From: Avena insularis
Taxonomy: Eukaryota; Streptophyta; Magnoliopsida; Poales; Poaceae
Direction of reading: 5' to 3'
Assembly (NCBI GenBank): GCA_023614405.1
Contig: CM042688.1
Span: 376,141,331 to 376,205,330 of the forward strand
Length of the DNA: 64,000 nt
A model generated the notes under the pieces. The model did not search any database and was not told the origin of the DNA. It was given only the letters and a program-made list of their open reading frames with translations. Every line of letters begins with the position of its first letter. Positions within the stretch are counted from its first letter, which is position 1. The position numbers and the translations under genes were made by a program. Of the stretch, positions 47,161-60,600 are shown in pieces.

Positions 47161-48960
47161 TGTAGGTGCACTGCTTGGAGATATCTTAGCAATAAAATAT
47201 ATTCTCACACTTGACAAATGCAACATATAGTTTATCAGGATCTACGGAAATTTTGCGCTGTGTAACAAAGGCAACTATATCAATTTATTTTATCGAGTTT
47301 CACCACAGTGCAATAGTAGTACTAGAGGCAGTGCAAACAACCTATAGCTAAACAATTGTATTAAAACGTAATAGGCAGGGCAGTTTGTGTTCACAATGAA
47401 GTGCACCCATGTTGAATGGTTGGAAGAGTTAGTAGCCACATGGAAACCCAACAGTCGCTTTTTTTGTGTTATTACATTATTTGACTTGTGTTGTAGGACA
47501 CCTAAGTTTTGTTAATATCTTTATCAATTATACAAAAATATCAGGAAACAATACTCTTAAAAATGGTCGTGCAATGTTTCGTGATTGCAAGCAATATAAA
47601 TAGATTCTGCTGATCTAAAACTGTCGAGATTAAACGCAGAGCAATTGTACTATCATGAGCAGTGGATACAAAATTAAGCGAACTTTAATCTTATAAATTC
47701 CACTACATTGTTTTGTGTCTAACAGAAATATAAATAGAACTATATCTTTTAGTCCATATTACAGGCAGGAGGATATAACTAAAACTGGCTGCGCATAAAG
47801 CCATAAGAGAACCAACTATATTAGAATATCAAAAAACATTGAAATTCATGCTCGGACGGAAGTTCAGTTAACCTAATTGTCGGAGAAAACAATATATTGC
47901 ACTTGAATATTGTAGCAATATTCAACGCAGTGTAGTAGAACATTCATAAGCAATGCAAATAACTATACGCTAACAAAGTTAAAGATTATAATAAGAGCAG
48001 TGCATTGTGTCTTAATAAGGCAGTAATATGGTGTGGTAGAAAAGAATGCTTTTAGCAGCTTATCGTACGCAATATGGACACTGTGCACTCCGTGAGCACA
48101 GTTACATTTCTATAGGTAGTTGGATAGAATAACCACGGACAGTGCAAATAATGATTAGAGAAGAAATCATTAAAAAATGCAAATAAGCAATGCAGTACTC
48201 AGTCACAAGGCAGTGCACATCTATAAGAGCAGTGCACTATGTGTTTTGAAAGAAGTAGTATTTTTCAGTCTAGCAATTTATTAATCAGCTCATTCGATGC
48301 ATTATATACCCTTTGCACTGCGTGAGCATAGTAATATATATGGTTACGTCAAGAGTATAGGAAGTACTATATTTGTTCACAAGACAGTGCTTAGGTTCAA
48401 GAGCATTGCAGTATGTGTTAAGAAAGCAGTAATATGTTACAGTTATTACTAAGTTTATCAGACGCACTATACAACCTAATCACTGGTTTAGCGCAGTTAG
48501 CTACGTCTATAGGAAGCAACTTTATGAAAATATAAAATAAGCAGTGTAATTATTGGTACGAGGCAATGCACATATACAAAAGCAGTGTGTTATGAATTGA
48601 CGAGGAAGTAATACGTTGCCGTCAAAAAAATGTATTAAGCAGCCCATCCGACGCAATATGGACCCTGTGCACTGCGTGAGGTAAGTCATATATCGCTACG
48701 TCCATAGTATAGGCAGTGCAATATACCTTTCGCAGGCAGTGCAAACACCGACTAGAGAAGAAACTATACTACCATGTAAAGAGCAGTGCATTATTTGTTC
48801 ACAAGGTAGTGCACACACACAAGAGCAGAACACTTTGTGTTAAGAAATCACCATTTTCCCAGCTTTAGCACAATCAGCTACATCTATAGTTACGTCTATA
48901 GTCTCGGCAGTGTGATATAATTGCCACAGGCAGTGTAAAGAACAAATAGAGAAGCATCCT
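47160..48960. repeat. Degenerate tandem repeat field rich in CAGTGC
   Basis: At least ten exact CAGTGC occur, many as GCAGTGCA (near 47338, 47990, 48212, 48230, 48712, 48738, 48783). The reverse form TGCACTGC occurs at about 47167, 48317 and 48668. Longer units share ACGCAATATGGAC, TGCACTGCGTGAG, AGAGCAGTGCA and CAAGGCAGTGCAC in the same order. Unit starts near 48068, 48295, 48461 and 48650 give a period of roughly 165-230 bp. The strand-symmetric short motif resembles the subterminal repeats of CACTA-type transposons, but no CACTA terminus is seen. No genes here. Confidence 0.7.
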
Positions 48961-49213
48961 TATGTATATGTTTACAAGGAAATGTCCACGTACAGACTTA
49001 AATAATCTCTTTATTATCTCGACGATTTCAAGCCACGTGATAAACACAAACGTAAGATGAAATTTGTCTGACAGTAATATTCATATATACAGACATGGAA
49101 ACAATATTGTATTGCAAATAAGCATCTGAATTAATACATTCCACGAACTTATGCTTAGAAGAGGATACTGTTGATCAACTTTTTTTTTCTTGCATTGTTG
49201 AATCTATGAGGAA

Positions 49214-49599
49214 ATTGTATGACCCTTTTCTGCAGAAATTTCTGGATCGGCACCTTGTTCTTCTCCTGTGCTTGGTTCAACCACACCAGGATCATCTTCT
49301 GAATCTTGATTTTGTGAACCAGGCTCTTCCTGATCCTTTTCCTCATCGTCTTCTTCTTATTCTACTTGAGGTCCTTGTTGATTTTCTGCTACTTCCTCTT
49401 CGGGCTCCACCGCTTCTTCGGCGACTCCTTCCTCCTGGATCTCCTCCTCCATTTGTGGTACTATTGGTGCGGGCAACTCAGATCTATGCGCGTAGCATCT
49501 CTTGGTTGATCGGAAAGGTGTAAAGCTAGCGGAGTTTGCTCCGTTTGGGTCTAGCGACAAGGGCGAAGGTGGGTGGCGTTGTTGGCAACGGCGAAACAT
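49214..49599 (-). pseudogene. Acidic ORF with promoter, unidentified
   Basis: An ATG at 49599 opens a frame reading MFRRCQQRHPP, a basic stretch, then a strongly acidic region (MEEEIQEEG, VEPEEEVAE). The frame meets TAA near 49355 and continues very acidic (EEDDEEKDQEE, SEDDPGVVEP) to a stop near 49214. A TATTTATAG sequence is about 40 bases upstream. I do not recognise the product. It may be exon 1 of the neighbouring peptidase-like gene, with the repeat field as a giant intron, or a separate transposon gene. In-frame stop and isolation argue that it is now dead. Confidence 0.5.
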
Positions 49600-49639
49600 T
49601 CTGGATAGGTGTAGTTGCACCTGGGTAATGTCGAGGGCT

Positions 49640-49763
49640 ATAAATAGAAATCCAGTGTTGCTAAATTTCCTGCATGGCGGGATAAATACATGTTAGTGGC
49701 GGGAAAGATTGATGAACTAATCGAGAAAGACGGCGGGAAAGATTGATGAACTTATGGAGAAAG
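49640..49763 (-). promoter_or_regulatory. Promoter-like region with duplicated E2F-like sites
   Basis: On the minus strand two TTTCCCGCC sites (49706-49698 and 49740-49732) lie in a 34-bp tandem duplication. A related TATCCCGCC is at 49684-49676. TTTCCCGCC matches the plant E2F consensus. A TATTTATAG follows near 49645, then the ORF starting at 49599. Confidence 0.5.
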
Positions 49764-49773
49764 ACGTGATACT

Positions 49774-51400
49774 TGATGGCTCAGTGTACGGCGCCAGAAA
49801 AATGCTGGTGCGGTGCTGATGTAGAGCTCGTTGGGAACCCCAAGAGGAAGGTATGATGAGCACAGCAGCAAGTTTCCCTCAGTTATGAAACCAAGGTTTA
49901 ATCGAACCAGTAGGAGCAAGGAAAAACCCCAAAGGTGTTTCTAGCTGAGCCTTGGCAGGGCACACTACCGGTGCTAGTAGCAACGTGGAGACCTGCACAA
50001 CACAGCCACAGAACTCTGTCCCCAACTTGCGATGAGGTTGTCAATCTCACCGTGTTTTGCTGAAAACAAAGGATTAAACGTATCTAATGGAAAGAAGTAA
50101 AAGTTTGCAGAAAGTAAACACAAAGCAGTAAACAGTTTATAGATTGTATGTAAAGAAAAAGGACCGGGATCCATAGTTCACTAGAGGTGGCTCTCCTTAG
50201 ATAGATAACATGCTGGGTGAACAAATTACAGCGGGGCAATTGACAAACATCGAGAAAGCAATACTTGCATATACTAATCATCTTGACTCCTTTGGAACTT
50301 GATTGGGCATTACAACATTATACATAGACCGCCATCCAACTTCATCTATGACTAGTAATCCACCTTCAGGTTATCATCCGAACCCCCTCCAGTATTAAGT
50401 TGCAAGAAACAAATTATTGCTTTACGAATTGCGTGTAAAGTAAACAATACGATTGTTCTATGAACAAAGGATTGTTGTTTTCTCCCTAGTAGCAACAGCA
50501 CATCTAGTACCTTAGAGATTTCTGTCACTTCCCCAGATTACCAGAGGCATGAACCCACTATCGAGCATAAATACTAACTCTTGGAGTTGCTAGCATCTAC
50601 TTGGCCAAGATAGATACTAACAATGGAAAGCATGCAAGATCACAAATAACAAAGACATGATAGAATCAATAATCAATCTGAAATAACATCTCAATATCCA
50701 TCGGATCCCCGCAAACGCAACATGCATGATTACAAATAGATGATCTTGATCATGAACGGAGCTCACAAGATCTAGACATGAAAGCACAAAGGAGGAGAAC
50801 CAGCCATCTAGCTACTACATGGATACATATTCCAAGGATGAACTACTCACACATCACACCAGAGGCTTGCATGGTGATGAAGGAGGCCTCCAGGGTCAAT
50901 TTCCCTCTCCGGCAGGGTGCCGGGAAGAGCTTCAGATCCCTCTCGATCTAGGGATGGAGATGACGGCGGCTACAGACTCTTTCGTGTATTTTTGATCGGA
51001 TCCTTTGGGTTTTTGTCCCGAGGGCATCTTATAGGCGAAAGGGGAGGCCGAGGGGGTGCCAGGGCTGGCTAGACCACCCCTTGGCGCGGGTCAGGCTAGG
51101 CCGCGTGGCCAGGTGGTGTGGTGGCCCCCTGGCCCCTCTCCGTCTCGTATTCTGGCATCTGATGACTTCCGGAAAAATAGGCACTTTGGCTTTTGTCCCG
51201 TCCAATTCCGAGAATATTCATTTTCTGACTTTCTTGGAACCAAAAACAACAAAAAATAGGCAGTTGGCGCTGTGGCTCTTGTTAATAGGATAGTCCAAGA
51301 AATCATATGAAAAGTACTCCAAAGTGTGGAGAAAACACAAGAAAGTGGATAAAACCAAGCATGGAACATAAAAAATTATAGATACATTTGCAATGTATCA
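49774..51400 (-). mobile_element. Athila element 3' LTR (1627 bp)
   Basis: In plus coordinates it begins TGATGGCTCAGTGTA and ends AATGTATCA. On the coding strand it therefore runs from TGATAC to GCCATCA. The left end matches the right-hand copy starting at 63868, including the internal GGCGCCA and GTGCGGTG blocks. The rest matches 1-273. A purine tract on the coding strand abuts its start at 51401. The probable left target copy is ATACT (49769-49773). Non-coding. Confidence 0.88.
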
Positions 51401-51415
51401 ACATCCCCAAGCTTA
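51401..51415 (-). other. Polypurine tract of the Athila element
   Basis: The coding strand reads TAAGCTTGGGGATGT directly before the LTR TGATAC. This is the usual purine primer of grass Athila elements. Confidence 0.75.
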
Positions 51416-51870
51416 ACTCCTGCTCGCCCTTGAGTAGGTAAGTGGTAAAAAGAAAGAATAATTTTTGAGGTGACATGCACCATCAAAGACTTGATCAAAG
51501 TATATGTAAAACATTCAAAGCTGGGATCATAGTACTTCAATCATAACATGAAAGACAAAGTTCTAGCAATAAGACAAAGAAACTATGATGCAACATGAAA
51601 AGGCACAAACAAAAGATTCATGAATAACAATGCTTTGCAAGACGTTTGTTTGTTTCACATAAAGAAAACATAGCATAATAGTTTTCAGCTTGTCCCTCAT
51701 AGAGTAGCAAATATAAATGCATAGGACACCTTCAAAGTTCATAAGAGTGACTAGATACAAATAGTTTAAAACAAGCAATATCAAGTTATGCGTCAATCAA
51801 CTAGTCTTGGGACAATGCACATAGAACTAAGAATGGCCACTATGCTCTCAAAGTAGGTGCATAAAGGTAG
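51416..51870 (-). mobile_element. Athila internal region next to the 3' LTR
   Basis: About 455 bp of AT-rich sequence with no domain on either strand. It is cut at 51876 by the solo B-type LTR and resumes at 55827. Confidence 0.6.
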
Positions 51871-54800
51871 AAAGTTGTCAACACCCGGATTTTTAATCCC
51901 AAATGCCCGTTATGCCATACCTCGCAATCCCAGGATTACCATTTTTGCGAGACATAACAGATTGGATATCATAGTATATCATCCATTACAAACCATACAT
52001 AAGGTCTTACAAAAATAAGGATCTCATGATCCAGTCTTAATATAACAAGCAGCGGAAATAAAAGATAAGCGTAGCGGTGGGGTCCATCTTCAGGGGCACA
52101 GGCAATGCTGACGAAGGCAGATAGTCCTAGTTATCATAGCCGTCCTGCTGGCCATCATCTTGGTAGTCTCCTTCATAGTCTGGCCATGAGAATAGCCAGG
52201 GACAAAAGCCATGAGTACTCTCTAAGTACTCGCAAACTACCACTAACAAGTAGTATAATTCTAAGTTAAAGTGCTAAATCTAAGTTTAACTATAAAGTTA
52301 AGTTTGAAACCTAAGCTGAGTTCATAAGCAAAGAAAGATAAAATAAAGCTCTAGAATCACTTAAGTTGGGAAGCTATTTCCATAAACACAACCCTGTTGT
52401 GGTCAAGTCAAGATTCATCATACATTTCATAAGTTGTTTGGAAAACATTTGACAACGAAACAGTATGGCCATTCCAAGCTCCATAATCATGACGACTATT
52501 CGAATAGTTTGACACTCTGCAGAGGTGGTACACTTTCACCACAAGATTCCATACATCTGTCAGGGATAACCCTGAATCATCATATTTAGTATGCAGATAA
52601 TCAAACATAACCTTCCCTTTACACACCCTAGTATAAGCACCTCTCCAATGAGTATGGCCTCCCAACCATGACCATCAGTCATCTTGGGCACTACATAGGT
52701 GGACAACATTGAGAGGTAGCCTCAGCTCAAACCTCTCCCGCGAGGGAACTAATACTAATGCATATAAATTTCCAGCTAAGCCTTACCCAATTCAGGTAGT
52801 GTGGTTGCACGGTAAATTTGGAATGGTATCGCATCCGAATCCAACCATGAGTTTTATAAAAGGGTTAAGGCTCATGCCTCAACATTTTCATCATCATAAA
52901 CCATTTGTGTTTCTCAACACATGTCAAAACATCTCAATAGAATGACTCATCATTCCAATGTTTTCATAATTCATTTTCACCAAGTGTTCCCATCTAAGTG
53001 ACTCAAGTTTTTGATCTACTCTAAACTACTAAGTTAAGAGTGTTCACTAAGGTGGAAAATGGTGTGATCAAATCTCATGCCATATAATGACATCTAAAGG
53101 GTTCTAAATATATCAAGTTTTATACTTTTTATGCTACCTTCAAAACAAGTAAGCGACTTTGTGTAAAGTAAAGGAAGTAAAGCTTGTAAGGTAATACTTG
53201 GGGTAGTAATAGTCAAGGTGGTGTGACCAAAGCATGCCCAAGACACCTTTGCTCATTCATCTAGCTTAATTCTAGCTTGCTAACAATAGCTTGTAAGTGC
53301 TAGCTTGCATTGTTAATGGTGGCTTGCCTTGGTTGGTGCAATGGTTGAAGTTTTCTTCTTCTTCTTCTTGGTAGCACTCCTCCTCCTCATAAGCTTGGTC
53401 GGTACTATCTTCTATAAACACATACGGAGTACACAATCACCAAACAATACTTAACTAGTCTAATTAGTACTTTAAGGAACACAATTGATGATCTATTATC
53501 ATCACAAGCATCACAAGTTTTATTCACTAGTTTCCTCCTTTTTATTTTAGAAAAGTAATTTCTACTCATTGAAAAATTAACTAAGATTTAATATTCACCA
53601 CTTAAAATATGGGATCATGTGGACACATGTCATCACCACATATTCTAACATGTGGGAATGGGATTTAAAGGTTGGATCATAATTACTTTGGTTTAAGTTC
53701 ATTATTTAACGATTTAAAGTGACTAGAAATGCCTATATAGCATTATTTTGGTACTAGTCCAAAGTCACTACATGTAAACCTTAATATTATTACATATTTA
53801 GATAGATATGATGATATGTGATTTTTGAGAGTTGGAATCAAGTCAAAACCTATCTTAGTTGATTTTATAAAAATGTTGCAATATGCAAATGCTTCTGTTT
53901 TGTTATTTTCACTAGGAGAGATCTATAAATCTAATTGAATTAAATCCAATGGGATTGGATAGATCACTTCAATACCTTTCAGGAAAAATTGGTTTCATGC
54001 AATTTGGAGTGGTCAAACTCCTAGAATTGATTTTTAAACTAGTGGACAGAAACTAGATTAACTCTAAATAGAAAAAACTAAATTTGAATTTCTAATTCGT
54101 GCGGGAACTAACTGGACCAACCCATCTACGCACAGTAAGGCAGGCTCACGACATCTGGCTCCACACGCAGTGACACAAAATTGCCGAAACGGTATCTAGC
54201 ATCCTGGGCCACACGATCTAAAGGGGATCTAACGGTGGAGAGTCATCATCGACGACAGATTACTCCGGCGAGAGTCTGACCTAGACGTGGCGGTGGGGGT
54301 CGACTGGGGGCATACCAGGGCTCCAGCAAGGTCGGTGAGTGGGGCAAACGGGCTGGTAGACGATGGCGAGGCGAGGCGCGGTTGCGGCGGAGCTTGGGGT
54401 ACCCAAAATCGCAGACGCCCTTCTCCTCCTGCTACGGTGGCTTCGGCTCCAATTCCGGCGAGATAGAGCTCGAGCAGCATCGGCTAGAGGTGGGGGAGGT
54501 TCAGTGAGAGGTGGGAAGTGAGTGAGTGTGGAGAAATGAGGCTAGGGTGGTCGCTTTATATAGGGTCGACGAGAGGGCAGAGCGGGCGCCGGTGAGGTCA
54601 TCGGTGACGACGATGCAGGGCTCGCTCAGCATGGGCGAGGGCGGCGATGGATTCTCTGTCCCCCAGTGGTCCTCTAGGGCTTAAAGGCGCGGCAAGGCGA
54701 GGTATCTACTGGTCAGGAGCGGGCGGTGAACTAAGCATGGGCGGCGGTGTTCGACGCGGTTCCTCCGGGCTGCTGGTCGCGAGGCGGCGAACGAGGATGT

Positions 54801-55826
54801 CTGGGCGGTTGCTGGGCCTACTGCGGGTGCTGCCACGCAAGGCTAGGGCTAGGTGAGGGCGGTGCTACTCTGGCGGGCGCGGTGCTCCGGGGTGATCAGC
54901 ATGGCGGACAGAGGCATGGGCGCGAGCAAATGCGGCTGGTCCTCCGCTCGATTTTGGTCGGGGGCTGGTTGGGGCGGTGTGGTGTGATGGCGCCTGTCTG
55001 CCAGCGAGCAAAGGAGAGCGCGGGATGGGCTGGGGCGAGCTGTCCATGGTCGACCTGGCGCATGGCATCGGGTGGCTTGGTACTGGAGCAGCTAGTGGAG
55101 AGGGAGAGAGGGCTAGGGCCGGGATTTTATCTGGGGGGACAAGGGGACCAAGTTAGGCCCAAATGGTGACCAAATCCACTGCTCACTATAGTGTTTTGGA
55201 ATTTGCAAGATTTGTGTCTGCCACCTGTTTGATGAAATGGCCACAAGAAGTAAAAGTTTGAATTTTGGTTTCAACCTTTTTGAGTGTTCTCCACTGATAC
55301 TAGGTAGTCTCTGGTTGCAAGGGTTTTGAAAGTGGAGCTCAATTTGATGGTTTTTGAAATAGGGGTGATCTAGGCATATGCATTGAATTCAATTTTCTCA
55401 TGCCATTTAAAATAAGTATTTGAATGTTTTTAGGAGATCAAAAAGTGGGCCTTGGTACCTCATTATGTGTACTAGCAAGGGGTGTAAAGATCTAGAATTA
55501 TTTCTATTGAGAAATGAGTGCTAGGAACACTCAAAGTAGTGTAGTGGATAAAAATGACCAAAATGACCATTCCTCCTTTTTAATTGTTTTTGATTTGATT
55601 TTCTTTGGGATTTGCTTGGGAAAGGTTTAGATGATGTTTAATTTACCATACAAACATTTTACAACCAAAGAATCACAGAACCATGGCAATTCAAATCAAT
55701 TCCTAAATTAAATGCTCATACACATGAATGCTTTCATTTTTAATTTGGAAAAGTTCTTGTTTACCCTAATTTTGATGATTTGGATCTTGATAAGCTTGGA
55801 TTAAAGTTTTGGGATGTTACAAAAGT
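51871..55826 (-). mobile_element. Solo B-type LTR (3946 bp), target duplication AAAGT
   Basis: The LTR occupies 51876-55821, from TGTCAACACCC to GGGATGTTACA in plus coordinates, which is the B LTR in reverse. Identical AAAGT copies flank it (51871-51875, 55822-55826). The minus-strand TATA box is at about 54551-54562. The hairpin at 52560-52575 and the palindromes ACTATTCGAATAGT (52495-52508) and CTCTGCAGAG (52515-52524) are intact, while the third pair is damaged. No coding domain. Confidence 0.93.
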
Positions 55827-57622
55827 GGAGACTCAATATAATGGTGGAAGAAAGGCCTTCATAGAAGGAAGTAGATATTCAAGTTTCATAAGGATCTTCC
55901 AAAAATTATGGTACTTATAGCTTTCAGCTCTCATTGCCCCTATCATAAGCATCTTGAAGTGATTAAGGTTAAAGTGAACAAACTATGTTGTACATGCTTG
56001 ACGAAGTATAAGTCAGAAATCTCATGTCCCTTGTATACGAGGGCCGCTCCTCATGCTACTCAAGTTTACTCACCGGTAAGTTCTTGTCATCGTAAGTACA
56101 TGTGCATCATAGAAAACCGCCAACGGGGTACCCCTTGCCCGATGATACGGAAGAATCCCCATATCAAAATGACAAGGCAAGCAGACAACGAGCATCTCAA
56201 CAATCTTCTTATTTACCATGGGAATATGGTGCTTTTTTCTCTCATTCCTCTTTTCATAATCTTTTTTTTTCTTTTTCTCTTTTTTCTCAATATAGGACTC
56301 TTTTTTTATAAGAAGAATGCTTCATAGATAGCTCATTATGGTTACACTGCAGGTTTCCACCATGTCAGCATGGATTAGACCAGCGGCCCATGTGTTTCTC
56401 TAACACATATACATAACTCCATGGACTTACAAGCTCCCCTTTCATTTCACACCGACGACATCCATATACAAAAGAGCATGATATCAACTAGGTACAAGTA
56501 CCAAGTGCAATGTTGAAAGCGTTCCCCAAGAAAGCATGGTTCTGCTAATTCCCAACAAATAAGTGCAAGTATATACAACATAGACGACACAATGGTTCAA
56601 GTTTATTAAGGGCAAGAAAATTAAAGTGTGCCATCAAGTTCGTGAGAGCTTTAATCACTAGTTTTCTCATAACAAGTTTAATTTGGAAGGTAAACAAAAG
56701 CATGAATATACTTGGAATATCATAAGCTAGTAGGTAGGTATGGTGGACTCTTTGTAATAACTTGGTTTAGGGAGTTGGATGCATGAGTGGAACTCATACT
56801 TGGTTGTGGAGGCTAGCAAAAGACTGGGAGCGACAAACTAAGAGAGCAATAATGGCCATAATCATGCAGAGCAACAAAACAGAATTGATCAAAGCATAAA
56901 GTGATACTACAAGTTGAAAACTAAAGGATCATAAAGGCTATGGTGACTTGGGATAGTCATAGCATGGTGTGAGCATGCGCCAAGTCAACCCAAATAAAGC
57001 ATCAGAGGAGAATACCACTATACTATGCTTTAATATGCTAAAACAACGCATGATTCATCCAAGGCACATTAAGCAATCTCAATTGTTTATAACAAGTCAT
57101 GCTACAGCAAAGAATACTAAGCATAAAGCCAAAACAATATCAAGCATGGCATGATAAAGCATAGGCCACGGTCAAAAACAAGCTCTTTTTACCACATAAG
57201 CATGAACTTTCCTACTCTTTTCCAAACCAAAGCAAACTATTTGAAAACCAATGTATGAAAGAGGGGGTCCAACCAATTTATTCAGAAAACTAAGCAAACA
57301 AAAGAAAACCAAAACCAAAATGAAAAATAAGACGCTCCAAGAACAACACAACTGTGCATGAAACAATAAAAATGAAGCGTTTGGAAGAAACCTGGGATTT
57401 TTATTGATGAAGAAGGGGATGCGTTGGGCATCCCCAAGCTTTGACGCTTGTATTCTTGGATATTTCTTGGGGTGACACGTGTGGCATCCCCAAGCTTGAG
57501 CTTTAGTCCATCCTTCATCTCATTACTCATTCCTTCCATACACCTGAAATTTTTCATTCATACAAAACTTCACACAATCTTTATTAGCAACATTAGTGCA
57601 CTCAAGATAATAAGTCTTAAGG
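55827..57622 (-). mobile_element. Athila internal region, middle part, no pol
   Basis: About 1.8 kb between two solo LTRs. The minus strand near 57420-57540 reads the CAAGCTTGGGGATGCC type repeats (two or three copies) usual downstream of gag in grass Athila derivatives. No RT, RNase H, integrase or envelope-like domain can be read in any frame. Open frames are short and Phe/Ile-rich. Confidence 0.65.
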
Positions 57623-60600
57623 TTCAGTGTAACATCCCAAAATTTTTCCTATTTTGGAATGTTATAAATAAAATCAATAGCTTGATTGATTGTTTGACTT
57701 TGTTGAAAATTCTCAAAGAGAAGAAACTTTTTGAATAGAAAATCCTCTCAACCTTGAACTCAAAATCTTATATTCTTTTGTTATGACCTAGGTAGCCATA
57801 TAAGCAAAAAGGGCATGGATTGATTATGGATTGAAGAATTGGAGTGCAAGATTTCAAAAATTCAAAATCATTAAGCATGCATGACCATCATTGCATATAA
57901 ACCCTAAGAAGGAAATAGTATTGTCCAAAAAGGATTATCCGCTACCCTTTATGGGTTTTCCCAATTCTTAAGTACTACTTGACCTATTGTTTGGGTACAT
58001 ATTAAAATTGATGAAAAATATTCCCTGTATGTCCTGAAATAAATTTGGGATATTTTCCAAAAAAAAATTCTAAACCCAAATTCCTTATTAATGCAACTAG
58101 CCATGTAATGCCTTGTAAGCAAATGGCATTATGGATATTTTCAACTTTGGTAAAACCATATTCTATACATCCTTAAAGGTGTGTTTTGAATTTATAAATT
58201 TCTAGAAATTGATTTGGTTCAATTTGGAGGCCTAAAACAAATACTAAGAAAGAAATACTAAATAAAAAAGGAGAAAGGATAAAATGGAAAAAAAGAAAAA
58301 AAATGAACTAACCTAACCTACCGGCCAGGCCCAGCCCGAGCCGCCCCTTCTCTCTCTATCTGTCGCGCGCAGCGTAGCACAGAGGCCCATCGCAGCCCAG
58401 CCACAGCCCGCGTTCCCCTCCCCCTCTCACTGCCATGCAGGCCCCGCGCGGTCATCTCCTTCCTCCTGCCGTGGACGGGAAGAACACCCGATCGATCCGA
58501 AATCTCGCGGACTCCTCGTCGTTTCCGGTTGATTTCTTGCCCCTTCTCCATGAATCCCTCCCCCATAAAAACCCGAACCCGCCGCCACTTTTTCCCCTTC
58601 CAAAAACACAGTAGAAACCCTAGCCCCGACCGATTCGGATCTCGCCGCCGCCATTGTTGAGGACAAGCTGCAGGTCAAGCTCGAGCCCGACGATTTCCGT
58701 CGCCCCTCTCCCAGGTGTTCCTCCTATTCTCTTCCCCATACTCAACCGCGTCTCCTCATGCAACTTTCCCCTTGCGCAGATCGCCGAACCACCCTTGAAT
58801 TGCTCGCCAGAGAAGCACCATGGCCACCGCCTCCAGCCGCCTCCCATCGCTGCTCCAGGAAGCGAACATCGACGCTGAGCACGCCATCAGGTTCGCCAAG
58901 ATGCCCCGCACCCTGTCACCTACCTCGACGTCGCCAATAGCCAAGCACCGCCCTTCATCACCTGAGCTGCGCCGTCGTCACGCCGACCTCACCGGTGATC
59001 TCGGAAGGAATCGTTGTCGTCGGATTCGTTTTGAACGCATTGGATTAGACTCAAACCTGAAGAGGTGTCCACTAGGATCACGCCGCTGGCACATGCCTTG
59101 TCAGCGCCGTGTCATCATCCCAATACCGCCAGGTCGGCGCCAACATCGCATCCACGTAGCAAAGCATATTCCCTGGAATATTCCCTGCATAATTGAAATT
59201 GATTTAAATAGACAGAATTTTGTCCAATCTTGTAAAATTCATATAAAATTGAATACATGTCCAAAAATTATAAATAATATATGGTTGGATTCATAAAATT
59301 GTGTAGAACAATAATACAAGATTAGGTATAACTTTTACAGTACATATTTACTGTAATAAATTTAATGGTTTAATGAGGTTTTAGACATAATAAATCATAG
59401 TAAATTATCTGTAGATCCTAAAAATACAAATAAAGTGTCTATGGATTCATAATTTCATATAAAACATTAATATGCTGTTAGATCCAAATTTTGCAGTGTA
59501 AAATTGCTGTAGTGATTTTAATAGTTTTAATGGACTTTTAGAGTATTAAATTCATAGTAAATAATTTATAACTCAGAAAAATATGAATAATATGTCTCTG
59601 GAATCACATTATCATGTAGATTACAGATCTGTATTTAGTTTGAATTTTAGACAACAGAAATTGTTTAAATGATTTAAACTCCACTAAACACTATTTAAAT
59701 CATAAGAAAAGACTTATAACTCCGAATAAGTTGAAACCAATTGCTACTGGTTCGTATTAATGCCCTCTATCCAATACACTTTAGATACAAATTTAATACG
59801 GCAATTAGTATAGAAGTTTCAACAGAACTATCAAAACCCTTATTTTGGCAAGTAATTATTAATAACAAGTACCCTATTGCATTAAATGAACTCATACATG
59901 CATCATATGGTATATTAATGTTCATAAAACTAATTATAACCATTGTGTCATGTTAAATCATCATGCATGTTTTTGATCGTCCTTGTTGTGTTTTGCTATG
60001 TTTGCAATTGTTTTGATTGGAACTACCCTGTCCTCGTATTAGATTGTGCGGAGAGTGCGATTGCTGCGGAGAAATACAATCTAACACCCATATTATCAAC
60101 ATAAGGCAAGTTACACAACTTGTTCATAATTTTTGTCCCAGTTTTGATTCTATGCATGTGATCTTCAAAATTCTGTAGTGTGCATGTGTAGGATGATCTA
60201 GTAGAATTTTTCCTCAGTATTATTTTGCAAGTGCGATGATTTTGTAGTATGCCATGAGTAGCTCTATACTTAGGATTTCCTATCCCAATAGGTTACCCCT
60301 GTTTTTACTGAGTATTGCTTGCTATGCTATAAATACAAAGTACCGTTGGGGGGTTCGAAAGACATAGAATTTTTCTAAGTATAAAGGCTCTCTAGAGCAA
60401 ATTTTCTTCTCAAATCCACTTCAAAATAAAACTAAGTTTTCTTCTGGGCGGAATGGTTGTCGGGTCAACGAGTGTGATTTTTGGTGGAGGACGGCCCAGA
60501 ATCAAAGAAGTCGCCATGTTGCGAATTCAAGCTTCAGGCAACCACAATACATTATGGGCTCTGTCTTGGCCTAGTACTTAGTGGGAAACCTCACCTGGGT

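Noticed and set aside
48000..48960. CRISPR-like or microRNA-like repeat array
   Set aside because: Units are too diverged and too long for CRISPR, the context is a plant nuclear genome, and no stable precursor fold is evident.
49190..49560. Leu/Pro-rich plus-strand open frame (49206-49523)
   Set aside because: It is the complement of the acidic minus-strand ORF. Leu/Leu/Pro runs arise from the reversed Glu and Asp codons.
58318..59296. Possible small gene with TATA-like box in the E LTR (58563-59296)
   Set aside because: It lies inside a unit with clean target duplications and LTR-type ends, and no domain is recognised. It is the leader region of the LTR.
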